Assembly (NCBI GenBank): GCA_020630595.1
Contig: JAHDBC010000025.1
Location: forward strand, 4,398-36,445
Origin: Planktomarina sp.
Lineage (GTDB): Bacteria > Pseudomonadota > Alphaproteobacteria > Rhodobacterales > Rhodobacteraceae
Direction: 5' to 3'
DNA length: 32,048 nucleotides
The position numbers and the translations under genes are program-made. Of the stretch, positions 1 to 7,299 are shown in pieces; the first letter of the stretch is position 1, and every line of letters starts with the position of its first letter. Below the pieces are notes generated by a model. It was not told where the DNA came from. It searched no databases and saw only the letters and a program-made list of their open reading frames with translations.

Positions 1-14
1 TTGATCGCGATAAA
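1..14. promoter_or_regulatory. FNR/FnrL-like half-conserved box
   Basis: The first 14 bases read TTGAT-CGCG-ATAAA, which matches nine of the ten defined positions of the FNR/FnrL consensus TTGAT-N4-ATCAA. It lies about 70 bases upstream of the yqiJ-like start, but could equally serve a gene beyond the window edge. Seen by eye only; a chance match is possible. Confidence 0.25.
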
Positions 15-42
15 CGGTTGCAAACCCTTGATCACGAAGTTG

Positions 43-59
43 TGTATACCTATGTATAC
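43..59. promoter_or_regulatory. Tandem TGTATAC repeat upstream of yqiJ-like gene
   Basis: TGTATAC occurs at 43-49 and again at 53-59, ten bases apart, so the two palindromic GTATAC cores face the same side of the helix. GTATAC-centred sites are typical of many GntR-family operators. The second copy also supplies a TATACT hexamer (55-60) that could be a -10 element. Either an operator or the promoter of the yqiJ-yqiK pair is plausible; the sequence alone does not decide. Confidence 0.3.
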
Positions 60-84
60 TGTATTGATGGGGGGACTTTGCTGA

Positions 85-807
85 ATGTTTGAAACGCTTT
101 TGTCGCCAGCCATGGCACCGTTCACGCTTGCGCTGATCTTGTTGTTTTCTTTGGTTCTTTTGGAACTTGCTTTCATGATGATTGGCCTGTCTTTGGTGGG
201 TGACGCGGGCGATATCGATATGGATGTGGTCGATGTCCCAGACTTGGGTGATTTGCCCGATATGGATATTGATTTGGACCTGCCAGATGCTGCGGATTAT
301 GACATTCCCGACCTTGCCGAAGGTGGCGAAGCCGCCACGTTAGACGCTGACCCGGGTGCGCTTGCGTGGTTGGGGATGGGCAAGGTGCCATTCATGATCT
401 GGCTTGGGTCCGTATTGTTGGGCTTTGGCGCGACGGGTTTGGCAATCCAGTCAATTCTGGACACCGGGCTGGGGTTCATGCTGCCTTGGACAGTTGCTGC
501 GTTGCCGGCCATCGTTGCAGCGATTTGGTTTACCCGCACTTTTGCATCAGGCTTTGCGGCTGTTCTGCCAAAATCTGAAACCAGCGCGATGTCCACCAAC
601 CGATTTGGCGGGTATCGGGGGAAAGTGACCCAAGGCACTGCCCGGCGCGGCCACCCGGCAGAGGTGCGCATTACCGATCGGTTCGGCAATACGCACTATC
701 TGCGCGCGGAACCTGCCAAAGATGATGACAAGATCAAGCAGGGCACGGATGTGATTTTGCTGCGCAATATCAGAACGGGTCAGATGCGGCTGTTGCCGGT
801 CGCCTGA
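85..807 (+). CDS. yqiJ: YqiJ-like inner-membrane protein with OB-fold tail
   Basis: A 240-residue membrane protein of the YqiJ (DUF1449/OB-fold) type, normally encoded just upstream of a YqiK flotillin, as here. Residues about 11-38 form a first membrane segment. A strongly acidic stretch follows (about 40-90, many Asp in I/V/L-D repeats), then two more hydrophobic segments near 105-150, and a soluble C-terminal part (about 165-240) with the basic, Gly-rich pattern of the NfeD/YqiJ OB fold. In NfeD-flotillin pairs the small membrane protein is thought to help form or process flotillin microdomains; that role here is inferred. A G-run Shine-Dalgarno (GGGGGGA, 69-75) lies nine bases before the ATG. 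The gene ends 50 bases before the flotillin gene and probably forms an operon with it. The acidic segment is unusually long and might bind cations; this is speculation. Confidence 0.8.
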   Translation: MFETLLSPAMAPFTLALILLFSLVLLELAFMMIGLSLVGDAGDIDMDVVDVPDLGDLPDMDIDLDLPDAADYDIPDLAEGGEAATLDADPGALAWLGMGKVPFMIWLGSVLLGFGATGLAIQSILDTGLGFMLPWTVAALPAIVAAIWFTRTFASGFAAVLPKSETSAMSTNRFGGYRGKVTQGTARRGHPAEVRITDRFGNTHYLRAEPAKDDDKIKQGTDVILLRNIRTGQMRLLPVA

Positions 808-857
808 CCCCCAAAACTCAAAAAACTTGAATTTACACACCCAGAATGGAGGATTTC

Positions 858-2489
858 ATGGGACTGGAAACGATTGCCATCATTGTCATAGGTGTCATTG
901 CATTGTTCGTGCTGATGGGCATGGTGCTTGCCCGGCTGTACCGCCGCGCCACACGCGAAGTCAGCCTCGTAAAAACGGGCGCCGGGGGAAAATCTGTCAT
1001 CATGGATGCGGGAACGCTTGTCATCCCATTGCTGCATGAAATTCGCCCCGTGAATATGAAAACACTACGGTTGGAGGTCAGCCGCGCCCACGAGGCGGCA
1101 CTGATCACAAAAGACCGCATGCGTGTGGACGTGGGCGTCGAATTCTATGTGTCTGTCAACGCAACTGCCGAAGGCATTTCCCGCGCGGCGCAAACGCTGG
1201 GCGACCGGACGTTCTATGTTGATCAGCTGCGTGAGATGATCGAAGGCAAATTGGTTGACGGTCTGCGGGCCGTGGCCGCGCAGATGACGATGGATGAACT
1301 GCATGAAAATCGGGCTGAATTTGTTCAGGAAGTGCAGAATGCCGTTTCCGAAGATCTGCTGAAAAACGGTCTTGAACTGGAATCGGTATCTTTGACCGCG
1401 CTGGACCAGACACCCTTTGAAGCGCTGGATGAAAACAACGCATTTAACGCTGTCGGCATGCGCAAACTGGCCGAAGTCATTGCGACGTCCAAAAAAGAGC
1501 GCGCCCAGATTGATGCGGATGCAGATGTGTCTGTCCGTCGGGCAGCGATGGAAGCAGAACGGCAAAAGCTGGCCATTGAACGCGACGAACAAGAAGCGCA
1601 AATCGCGCAAATTCAACAAGTGCAAACTTTGCAAGCTGCACAAGAAGCCGAAATTGCAGAACGTCAGGAAGAAGCGCAGCGCACCAAAGAAACCGCCCGC
1701 GTAAAGCGGGAAGAGGCGATCCGCGCTGCTGAAATCGCACGCGACCGGGAATTGGAAGTCGCCAACCAAGAACGCGCCATTATCATTGCGCAAAAGTCCG
1801 AAGAAGAATCTCGCGCCCGCGCATCAGCCGATGCCGCCCGTGCCGAAGCCAAAAAAGCGAGCGAAGCCATTGAAACGGCCCGTGCCGTGGCCGAAGCCGA
1901 ACGGACAAAGGCCATTGCATTGATCGAAGCCGCACGCGAAGCGGAACGCACAGCAACCAAGCTGAAGTTGGAAGCCGAAGCCGAAAAAGACGCTGCCGCA
2001 GACCGCGCTGCCGCCCGCCGGGAAGAAGCGCAAGCGGATGCTGATGCGATCACCATTCGTGCCGAAGCGAAAAAAGCTGACTTGCTGGCCGAAGCCGAAG
2101 GTCGTCAGGCGATTGTCGAAGCGGACAATGCCTTGTCCGAAGCCATAATTGAAATGAAGGTGGCCCTGGCGCGGCTGGAAGCCCTGCCAATGGTGGTAGA
2201 ACAAATGGTCAAACCGGCTGAAAAAATCGACAGCATCAAGATCCATCAGGTGCATGGTCTGGCCGGGGCTGTAGGTGGCGGCGCTGGCGGGGGCGATAAG
2301 CCTGTCGTAAACCAAGCGTTGGACAGCATTCTGGGAATGGCGGTTCAAATGCCCGCCCTGAAAAAGCTGGGCGAAGAACTGGGCGTATCGTTGGAAGACG
2401 GTCTGGCCGGTGTCACCAACGGGGCAATGGGTGTTCCTCCTAAACCCGTGGTGGATGCAACTTCCGAAGAAGCAGCCCCCAATTCCTAA
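858..2489 (+). CDS. yqiK: Flotillin family protein (YqiK-like)
   Basis: A membrane-anchored flotillin/SPFH-domain scaffold of about 543 residues. One N-terminal membrane segment (about 5-25) is followed by the prohibitin-homology domain (about 30-190). A very long Ala/Glu/Arg-rich coiled coil follows (about 200-430, with repeated AEA-type units), and then a Gly-rich C-terminal tail (GAVGGGAGGG) typical of YqiK-type flotillins. Such proteins oligomerise and organise membrane microdomains. I place the start at 858 rather than the in-frame ATG at 846, because GGAGGA (848-853) sits four bases before 858 and overlaps the upstream ATG. The gene follows the YqiJ-like gene, its usual partner. The GAAGCC-rich DNA of the coiled coil creates long open frames on the other strand, which I regard as artefacts. 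Confidence 0.9.
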   Translation: MGLETIAIIVIGVIALFVLMGMVLARLYRRATREVSLVKTGAGGKSVIMDAGTLVIPLLHEIRPVNMKTLRLEVSRAHEAALITKDRMRVDVGVEFYVSVNATAEGISRAAQTLGDRTFYVDQLREMIEGKLVDGLRAVAAQMTMDELHENRAEFVQEVQNAVSEDLLKNGLELESVSLTALDQTPFEALDENNAFNAVGMRKLAEVIATSKKERAQIDADADVSVRRAAMEAERQKLAIERDEQEAQIAQIQQVQTLQAAQEAEIAERQEEAQRTKETARVKREEAIRAAEIARDRELEVANQERAIIIAQKSEEESRARASADAARAEAKKASEAIETARAVAEAERTKAIALIEAAREAERTATKLKLEAEAEKDAAADRAAARREEAQADADAITIRAEAKKADLLAEAEGRQAIVEADNALSEAIIEMKVALARLEALPMVVEQMVKPAEKIDSIKIHQVHGLAGAVGGGAGGGDKPVVNQALDSILGMAVQMPALKKLGEELGVSLEDGLAGVTNGAMGVPPKPVVDATSEEAAPNS

Positions 2490-2500
2490 TGAGGCAACAG

Positions 2501-2521
2501 CCCGGGCGCGCTGCGCCCGGG
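2501..2521. terminator. Perfect GC-rich hairpin between convergent genes
   Basis: A perfect nine-base inverted repeat, CCCGGGCGC / GCGCCCGGG, with a three-base loop. It lies in the 43-base gap between the convergent flotillin and cydB genes. There is only a weak T-rich run after it on the + strand and none of note on the - strand. It probably acts as a bidirectional transcription barrier. Confidence 0.6.
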
Positions 2522-2532
2522 TCATCTATCAT

Positions 2533-3546
2533 TTAGTCGTAACGCAGTTCTGTCGCCTTGCCCCGGAACAGGTAGTACGACAGGGCAGTGTAGGCCAAAA
2601 TGGTGGGCAGCACGAATAATGTGCCGACCAGAATAATGATCAATGCTTCTGGCGCGCTGGCAGATTCATAAATCGTCAGCTGTTCGGGCACCACATAGGG
2701 ATAGAAGCTGTACGCCATTCCCAGAAATGACAGGGCAAACAGCGCCATTGCAGCCACAAATGGCCCCCAGATTTCCTTGTTTGGATTGACCGAAAGCCGC
2801 CGCAGCGCTGACCAGATATAGACAATCAACAAGCCAGAGATGATTGGAAGCGGCGCCAAATAGATCAGCGATGGGCCTGTGAACCATTTGTCAAAAATAC
2901 GGGTGCTGACAAAGGGGGATGCTAGCGAAATGGCCCCAATCCCCAGGATCAGGCCCCAAACACCCCCTTTGCACCAATTCACAGCTTTTGATTGCAGATC
3001 GCCTTCGGCTTTACCGATCAGCCAAGCGGCCCCGATAAAACTGTAGCCCACGGTCAAAAATACGGCACACAGCAGGGCGAACCCGATCGTCAGGGGCGTG
3101 CTGATCAACCCCATAATATATAGACCCAGCATGTAACCTTGTGCCAATGACGTCAAAAGCGATCCGGCAAAGAACGCCCAGGTCCATGCGCGTTTCCATT
3201 TGTACGGGGCCTTGACCCGAAATTCAAAAGCCACACCCCGCAGGATCAGACCCAACAGCATGATCGCCACAGGCAGATACAGGGCTGTCAGGATGGCGCC
3301 ATGGGCCGTTGGGAATGCAACAAGCAACAACCCGATGGCAAGGACCAGCCATGTTTCGTTGGCATCCCAAAATGGCCCAATCGAAGCGATCATGCGATCC
3401 TGTTCCGCCTCATCGGCAAGGGGGACCAGAACCCCCACGCCAAGATCAAACCCGTCCAAACACACATAGATCAGGATCGACAACCCCATCAGGGCGGCAA
3501 ATGTAAATGGCAGCCACTGATCTGCAGGGTATCCAAGGAATTCCAT
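2533..3546 (-). CDS. cydB: Cytochrome bd-type quinol oxidase subunit II
   Basis: Subunit II of a cytochrome bd quinol oxidase, 337 residues, the usual length of alphaproteobacterial CioB/CydB and shorter than the 379 of E. coli CydB. It is almost entirely hydrophobic, with about eight or nine membrane segments. The N-terminal motif DGFDLGVG is the hallmark of this subunit, and WDANETWLV follows. It carries no haem itself but is needed for assembly and stability of subunit I. The gene starts six bases after the cydA stop, and its ribosome site (GGAG) lies across the cydA stop codon, so the two are translated together. No cydX-like small gene and no cydDC transporter genes are present nearby. 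Confidence 0.95.
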   Translation of the reverse strand: MEFLGYPADQWLPFTFAALMGLSILIYVCLDGFDLGVGVLVPLADEAEQDRMIASIGPFWDANETWLVLAIGLLLVAFPTAHGAILTALYLPVAIMLLGLILRGVAFEFRVKAPYKWKRAWTWAFFAGSLLTSLAQGYMLGLYIMGLISTPLTIGFALLCAVFLTVGYSFIGAAWLIGKAEGDLQSKAVNWCKGGVWGLILGIGAISLASPFVSTRIFDKWFTGPSLIYLAPLPIISGLLIVYIWSALRRLSVNPNKEIWGPFVAAMALFALSFLGMAYSFYPYVVPEQLTIYESASAPEALIIILVGTLFVLPTILAYTALSYYLFRGKATELRYD

Positions 3547-3552
3547 CGTCGA

Positions 3553-4935
3553 TTACTCCGCTGGGACAGGCAAGGGTTGTTCACCCGGCCGCCGTGGGTT
3601 GGGGATCGCCTCTGCCTTGGCGGCTTTGCGCGCCATGTACAAAAGGACCGAAATATAGGCCCCAATCAGCAGCGCATACACCACAAGATAGCCAATAAGG
3701 GTCGACAAAACCATGACCGGTGGCACATCTGCCACGGCTTCTTTCGTGGTCATGACACCAGTCACCAGCCACGGTTGCCGGCCAATTTCGGTTACATACC
3801 ACCCCGCCAGCGTGGCCACCCAACCTGACAGCGCCATTGGGACCATCATCAACAGGTATGGCTTTGGCAGATCACCGGGTTCCCAGCCGCGCTTGCGTAA
3901 CATCCAAACCCCGGCCCAAGACAGGAACAGCATCGCAAACCCGGTGCCGACCATCACGCGGAACGAATAAAACACCGGCGCAACGGGTGGATGTTGAATT
4001 GTGCCATCGTCGGCGACGAAATCGTTCAACCCCGGCACCACACCAGATGGTTTGTGTTTCAGAATAATCGATGCACCGTTCGGGATACCGATTTCAAAAT
4101 CAGTGCTGCGGGTTTCTTCGTTGGGGATCCCAAACAAAACCAGCGGCACATTTGGGCCGGTTTCCCAGTTGCCTTCCATCGCGGCGACCTTTGCCGGTTG
4201 GTGTTCCAGCGTATTCAAGCCATGCAAGTCACCCATGAAGATTTGAACCGGGATCAGCATCGCGCCCATGATCACGCCTGTGCGGAACGAGGTCCGCACA
4301 CCATGGCCTTTTTCGCCCCACAGCAAACGAAGCGCTGACAGACCCGCGATCAGGAACGCCACTGTCAGACCAGATGCCAACAGCATGTGGGCCAACCGAT
4401 ATGGCATGGATGGGTTAAAGATGATGTCCCACCAATTTGTCGCAAACACGACGCCGTCACGCAGTTCAAACCCAGCGGGCGTGTGCATCCAGGAATTCAG
4501 CACGATAATCCAGAAGGTGGACATGGTTGTCCCGAAGGCCACCAGGAACGTTGCACCGGTGTGCAACCAACGTGGCACCTTGGACGCGCCAAACAACATA
4601 ATTCCCAGAAACACCGCTTCCAAGAAGAAGGCGGTCATGATTTCATATGCCAAAAGCGGCCCGGCAATATTGCCGACCTTTTCCATGAACCCGGGCCAGT
4701 TCGTTCCAAATTGGAACGACATCGTGATGCCCGATACGACGCCCAAGGCAAAGGACAAGGCAAAGACCTTGACCCAGAACATATAGGCGTCCATCCAGCG
4801 CTGTTCGCCAGATCGGTTGTAGCGGATACGGAAATACAAGAGCACCCAGCCCAATGCGATGGTGATCGTTGGGAACAAAATGTGGAACGAAATGTTCGCC
4901 CCGAACTGAATGCGTGACAGGATCAATGCGTCCAT
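3553..4935 (-). CDS. cydA: Cytochrome bd-type quinol oxidase subunit I (short Q-loop, CIO-like)
   Basis: The haem-bearing subunit of a bd-type quinol oxidase, which passes electrons from ubiquinol to oxygen at the inner membrane. Expected ligands are visible: His18 (haem b595), His183 and Met328 (haem b558). Glu99 and Glu106 lie in the conserved proton-path region. The quinol-binding motif GLNTLEHQPAK is followed by AAMEG (Lys249, Glu254), and the signature GRQPW is at 385-389. At 460 residues it is clearly shorter than E. coli CydA (522), because the C-terminal half of the Q-loop is missing. This makes it the short-Q-loop class that includes the cyanide-insensitive oxidase CioA. Cyanide tolerance is inferred, not shown. 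A strong AAGGAG site precedes the ATG. It heads the cydAB operon, and a possible RegA/PrrA site lies 57-73 bases upstream. Confidence 0.95.
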   Translation of the reverse strand: MDALILSRIQFGANISFHILFPTITIALGWVLLYFRIRYNRSGEQRWMDAYMFWVKVFALSFALGVVSGITMSFQFGTNWPGFMEKVGNIAGPLLAYEIMTAFFLEAVFLGIMLFGASKVPRWLHTGATFLVAFGTTMSTFWIIVLNSWMHTPAGFELRDGVVFATNWWDIIFNPSMPYRLAHMLLASGLTVAFLIAGLSALRLLWGEKGHGVRTSFRTGVIMGAMLIPVQIFMGDLHGLNTLEHQPAKVAAMEGNWETGPNVPLVLFGIPNEETRSTDFEIGIPNGASIILKHKPSGVVPGLNDFVADDGTIQHPPVAPVFYSFRVMVGTGFAMLFLSWAGVWMLRKRGWEPGDLPKPYLLMMVPMALSGWVATLAGWYVTEIGRQPWLVTGVMTTKEAVADVPPVMVLSTLIGYLVVYALLIGAYISVLLYMARKAAKAEAIPNPRRPGEQPLPVPAE

Positions 4936-4991
4936 TGTCAGGCTCCTTTCATGGTCAAGGGACTAAGTATGCTGCACTTGCAAAGTTTCCA

Positions 4992-5008
4992 CGCGACAGG
5001 GCGTCGCG
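4992..5008 (-). promoter_or_regulatory. Candidate RegA/PrrA-type site upstream of cydAB
   Basis: CGCGAC-AGGGC-GTCGCG is a perfect six-base inverted repeat around a five-base spacer. It contains GCGAC-N5-GTCGC, which fits the GCGNC...GNCGC gapped palindrome described for the redox response regulators RegA/PrrA. It lies 57-73 bases upstream of the cydA ATG, a suitable place for an activator. RegA-type control of quinol oxidase genes is known in Rhodobacter. The core is GC-rich, so chance occurrence is possible. Confidence 0.35.
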
Positions 5009-5049
5009 CGTCACAAATGTCGGTGGCAATGTCAGCGTTGTTTTCGCAC

Positions 5050-5078
5050 AAAAAAGGGACAAGGCGTTGCCCTGTCCC
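5050..5078 (-). terminator. Intrinsic terminator after phoX
   Basis: Read on the - strand, GGGACAGGGC and GCCTTGTCCC pair with one mismatch around a three-base loop and are followed by six T. It begins 24 bases after the phoX stop codon, so it ends phoX transcription and separates it from the cydAB promoter. Confidence 0.75.
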
Positions 5079-5102
5079 CCTTCGATCCTTCTGAACTGAT
5101 CG

Positions 5103-7133
5103 TTAGACTGCGATCTTGCCACCACCCTGTTTGGTGACCACCAAAACAGATGGGCGAGGCGGCATCGCTGGATCAAAGTCCGGCCACCGTGTCGCAGGAT
5201 CTTCAAAGGTCGAATTGCGTTCAAACCCTACGAAGTTTTTGGTTCCATCAGTCCCAGGGTGCTGCACCGCCAAGAACAGTGTTTCGCTGTCATCCGTGAA
5301 GTATGGCCCACACAATTCACCGCCGACGGGGCACCGGAAGAACAGTTTGGAATGGCCGCGCAAGTCGCCTTCGGTTTCCAGCGCATAAAGGCCATCGGAT
5401 TTGCCTGTCTTGGCCCAGCCAGACCCTTGGTCCGTCGAAATCCAAAGACGGCCATCAGTGTCGATGGCGCAGTTGTCGGGGGATCCAAACCAACCATTTT
5501 CAGACGTTTCTGGGTTCCACTGTGCGCCCACGTCTGCGAGCGTTGGATCGCCACATTTCACCAAGATGGACCAAGTGCCGGTGGTCGCTGCGTGGTCACC
5601 GCCAGCTTCTTTGATTTCAATGATGTGCCCAAATGATGATTCTGGGCGTGGGTTTGCGGCGTTCACTTGATCCGCTTTCCGGCGGGTGTTGTTGGTCAGC
5701 ATGATATAGGCTGTGCCATCGCCACGCGGCTGCGCATCTTCTGGGCGGTCCATCGGGGTTGCGCCCAGTAGGTCAGCTGCAAGGCGGGTGTCAATCATGA
5801 CGTCACCTTGGTCATTGAACCCGTTTGCGGCGGTCAATGGTCCTTCGCCATGGATCAAGGGCAACCAGTTGATCACACCATCATCTTCAAACCGGGCGAC
5901 GTACAACGTGCCGTCCGACAACAGACCCATATCCCGGGACTTGTCACCTGTGACCGTACCCTTGGACACAAATTTGTATTGGTAGTCGAACCGGTTGTCG
6001 TCGCCGGAATACACAACAACATGGCCATCCGTGGAAACGGTGGTTTCAGCGCCTTCATGGCGGAACCGGCCCATTGCGGTGTGCTTCACGGGCAGGGCGG
6101 TTGGATCGGTTGGGTCAACTTCAACAATCCAACCATACTTGTTTGGCATGTTGGGTTCTTTGTCGATGTTGAAGCGGTCATAGTATTTTCCCCACGCATA
6201 CCAACGGCCCGGAACACCGTAACGCTTCATTTGCTTGGCTTCGGCCTGGGCAGAGACATCCACTTTGCCCTCCGCATCCAGAACGTCGGACCAGAAGTAG
6301 CCGTGGAAGTTTTCTTCCGCCATCAGGTATGTGCCCCATGGGGTCATGCCACCTGCACAGTTGTTGATTGTCCCCATGACTGACATGCCTGTTGCATCAT
6401 CGTTGGTCTTCAGACGATCATGACCTGCCGCTGGGCCAGAGAATGTCATTTCGGTGTTCAGCGGTGTGATGCGGCGGTTGTTTGGGCCGTCCAGCACGAC
6501 ATTCCATTCACCGTCAACCTGTTCAATCTCAACAACGGTTCCACCATGGGCGGCCATTTCGATGTCTACGATTTCTTTCGTCATATCTTCGAAGCCTGCA
6601 CGGTCTTGGCGGCCCAGACCTGGGAACATGACTTCTTCATTCGTATATTCGTGGTTCACACACAGCATCCCGCGTGTACCATCCGCGTTCAGCGGGGCAA
6701 AGCCAACGTAGTCGTTGTTGTAGCCAAACTGCTGTAACTGTGCCTCTGGCGTTTGGTTCATCACGTCGAACGCCGGGGCGTCCGCTGTGATTGGGTCGCC
6801 CCAGCGTAACAGCACCTTCAAGTCATAGCCTTCGGTGATATGATGGGTTTCATCGTTGCCCCAAGCCAGTTCATCAAAGATGTAACGGCTGTCAGCAGCA
6901 GTTTTTGCAGCCGCTTGTTGTGGGGCAATCATGGCAGAGGTGCCAAACAAAGCAGTCGTCGCTGAAACACCCAAAATCCCGCGCAATACCTCGCGGCGGC
7001 CATAGCGACGATTGATGACATCGCCGATTGTGTTTCCCAGATTAGGGTTGGTCGGAATGTCGTCGAAGGCCTCAAAAGCCTCCGCCTTGTTGCCGTATTC
7101 TGGATCGTTGATGATTTCATCACGTAGAGACAT
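5103..7133 (-). CDS. phoX: PhoX family alkaline phosphatase (Tat-exported)
   Basis: A 676-residue PhoX-type phosphatase (DUF839), a calcium- and iron-dependent enzyme that releases phosphate from organic phosphoesters in the periplasm or outside the cell. The N-terminus carries a twin-arginine signal (GRREVLRG, Arg46-Arg47), a hydrophobic stretch, and a likely cleavage site near AAA-K77. This fits export of a folded metalloenzyme. Conserved family motifs are VNHEYTNEE (159-167), NNCAGGMTPWGT (257-268, including the iron-ligand cysteine) and AEENF (272-276). The length and motifs agree with marine roseobacter PhoX proteins. It stands alone with its own terminator. A weak Pho-box-like repeat lies 69 bases upstream of the ATG, which would fit induction by phosphate limitation through PhoB. 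An AAGGT ribosome site precedes the start. Confidence 0.92.
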   Translation of the reverse strand: MSLRDEIINDPEYGNKAEAFEAFDDIPTNPNLGNTIGDVINRRYGRREVLRGILGVSATTALFGTSAMIAPQQAAAKTAADSRYIFDELAWGNDETHHITEGYDLKVLLRWGDPITADAPAFDVMNQTPEAQLQQFGYNNDYVGFAPLNADGTRGMLCVNHEYTNEEVMFPGLGRQDRAGFEDMTKEIVDIEMAAHGGTVVEIEQVDGEWNVVLDGPNNRRITPLNTEMTFSGPAAGHDRLKTNDDATGMSVMGTINNCAGGMTPWGTYLMAEENFHGYFWSDVLDAEGKVDVSAQAEAKQMKRYGVPGRWYAWGKYYDRFNIDKEPNMPNKYGWIVEVDPTDPTALPVKHTAMGRFRHEGAETTVSTDGHVVVYSGDDNRFDYQYKFVSKGTVTGDKSRDMGLLSDGTLYVARFEDDGVINWLPLIHGEGPLTAANGFNDQGDVMIDTRLAADLLGATPMDRPEDAQPRGDGTAYIMLTNNTRRKADQVNAANPRPESSFGHIIEIKEAGGDHAATTGTWSILVKCGDPTLADVGAQWNPETSENGWFGSPDNCAIDTDGRLWISTDQGSGWAKTGKSDGLYALETEGDLRGHSKLFFRCPVGGELCGPYFTDDSETLFLAVQHPGTDGTKNFVGFERNSTFEDPATRWPDFDPAMPPRPSVLVVTKQGGGKIAV

Positions 7134-7201
7134 TTCAATGCTACCTTATTCAGTGGCGGTTTAGAATGAAGCGACTGATGAGCAGGTTGTGAATCAATTT
7201 G

Positions 7202-7219
7202 GTGACGTGTTGGTTACAG
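7202..7219 (-). promoter_or_regulatory. Weak Pho-box-like repeat upstream of phoX
   Basis: On the - strand this 18-base stretch reads CTGTAAC-CAAC-ACGTCAC. Compared with the PhoB box (two CTGTCAT-like heptamers four bases apart), the first half matches five of seven positions and the second four. Spacing and position (69 bases before the ATG) are right, but the match is imperfect. Confidence 0.25.
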
Positions 7220-7231
7220 TTATGTGAAAAT

Positions 7232-7261
7232 GAAAAGCCCCGGCCAATCGACCGGGGCTTT
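7232..7261 (-). terminator. Intrinsic terminator of pnp
   Basis: A perfect ten-base inverted repeat (AAAGCCCCGG / CCGGGGCTTT) with an eight-base loop. Read on the - strand it ends in CTTTTCATTTTC. It lies about 40 bases after the pnp stop and upstream of phoX, so it separates the two transcripts. Confidence 0.9.
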
Positions 7262-7299
7262 CTAAATCGTGGGATGTGTGACCCCACAGCAGAGAAGGG

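Noticed and set aside
1065-1793. Long open frame opposite the flotillin gene
   Set aside because: It arises from the GAA/GCC-rich coiled-coil codons; the translation is low-complexity Phe/Arg-rich with no family pattern.
4936-5049. FNR box or PpsR site before cydAB
   Set aside because: No TTGAT-N4-ATCAA or TGT-N12-ACA match was found in the leader; only the RegA-like palindrome stood out.
5808-6383. Open frame opposite phoX
   Set aside because: It lies wholly inside a well-supported PhoX gene and shows no recognisable motif or ribosome site.
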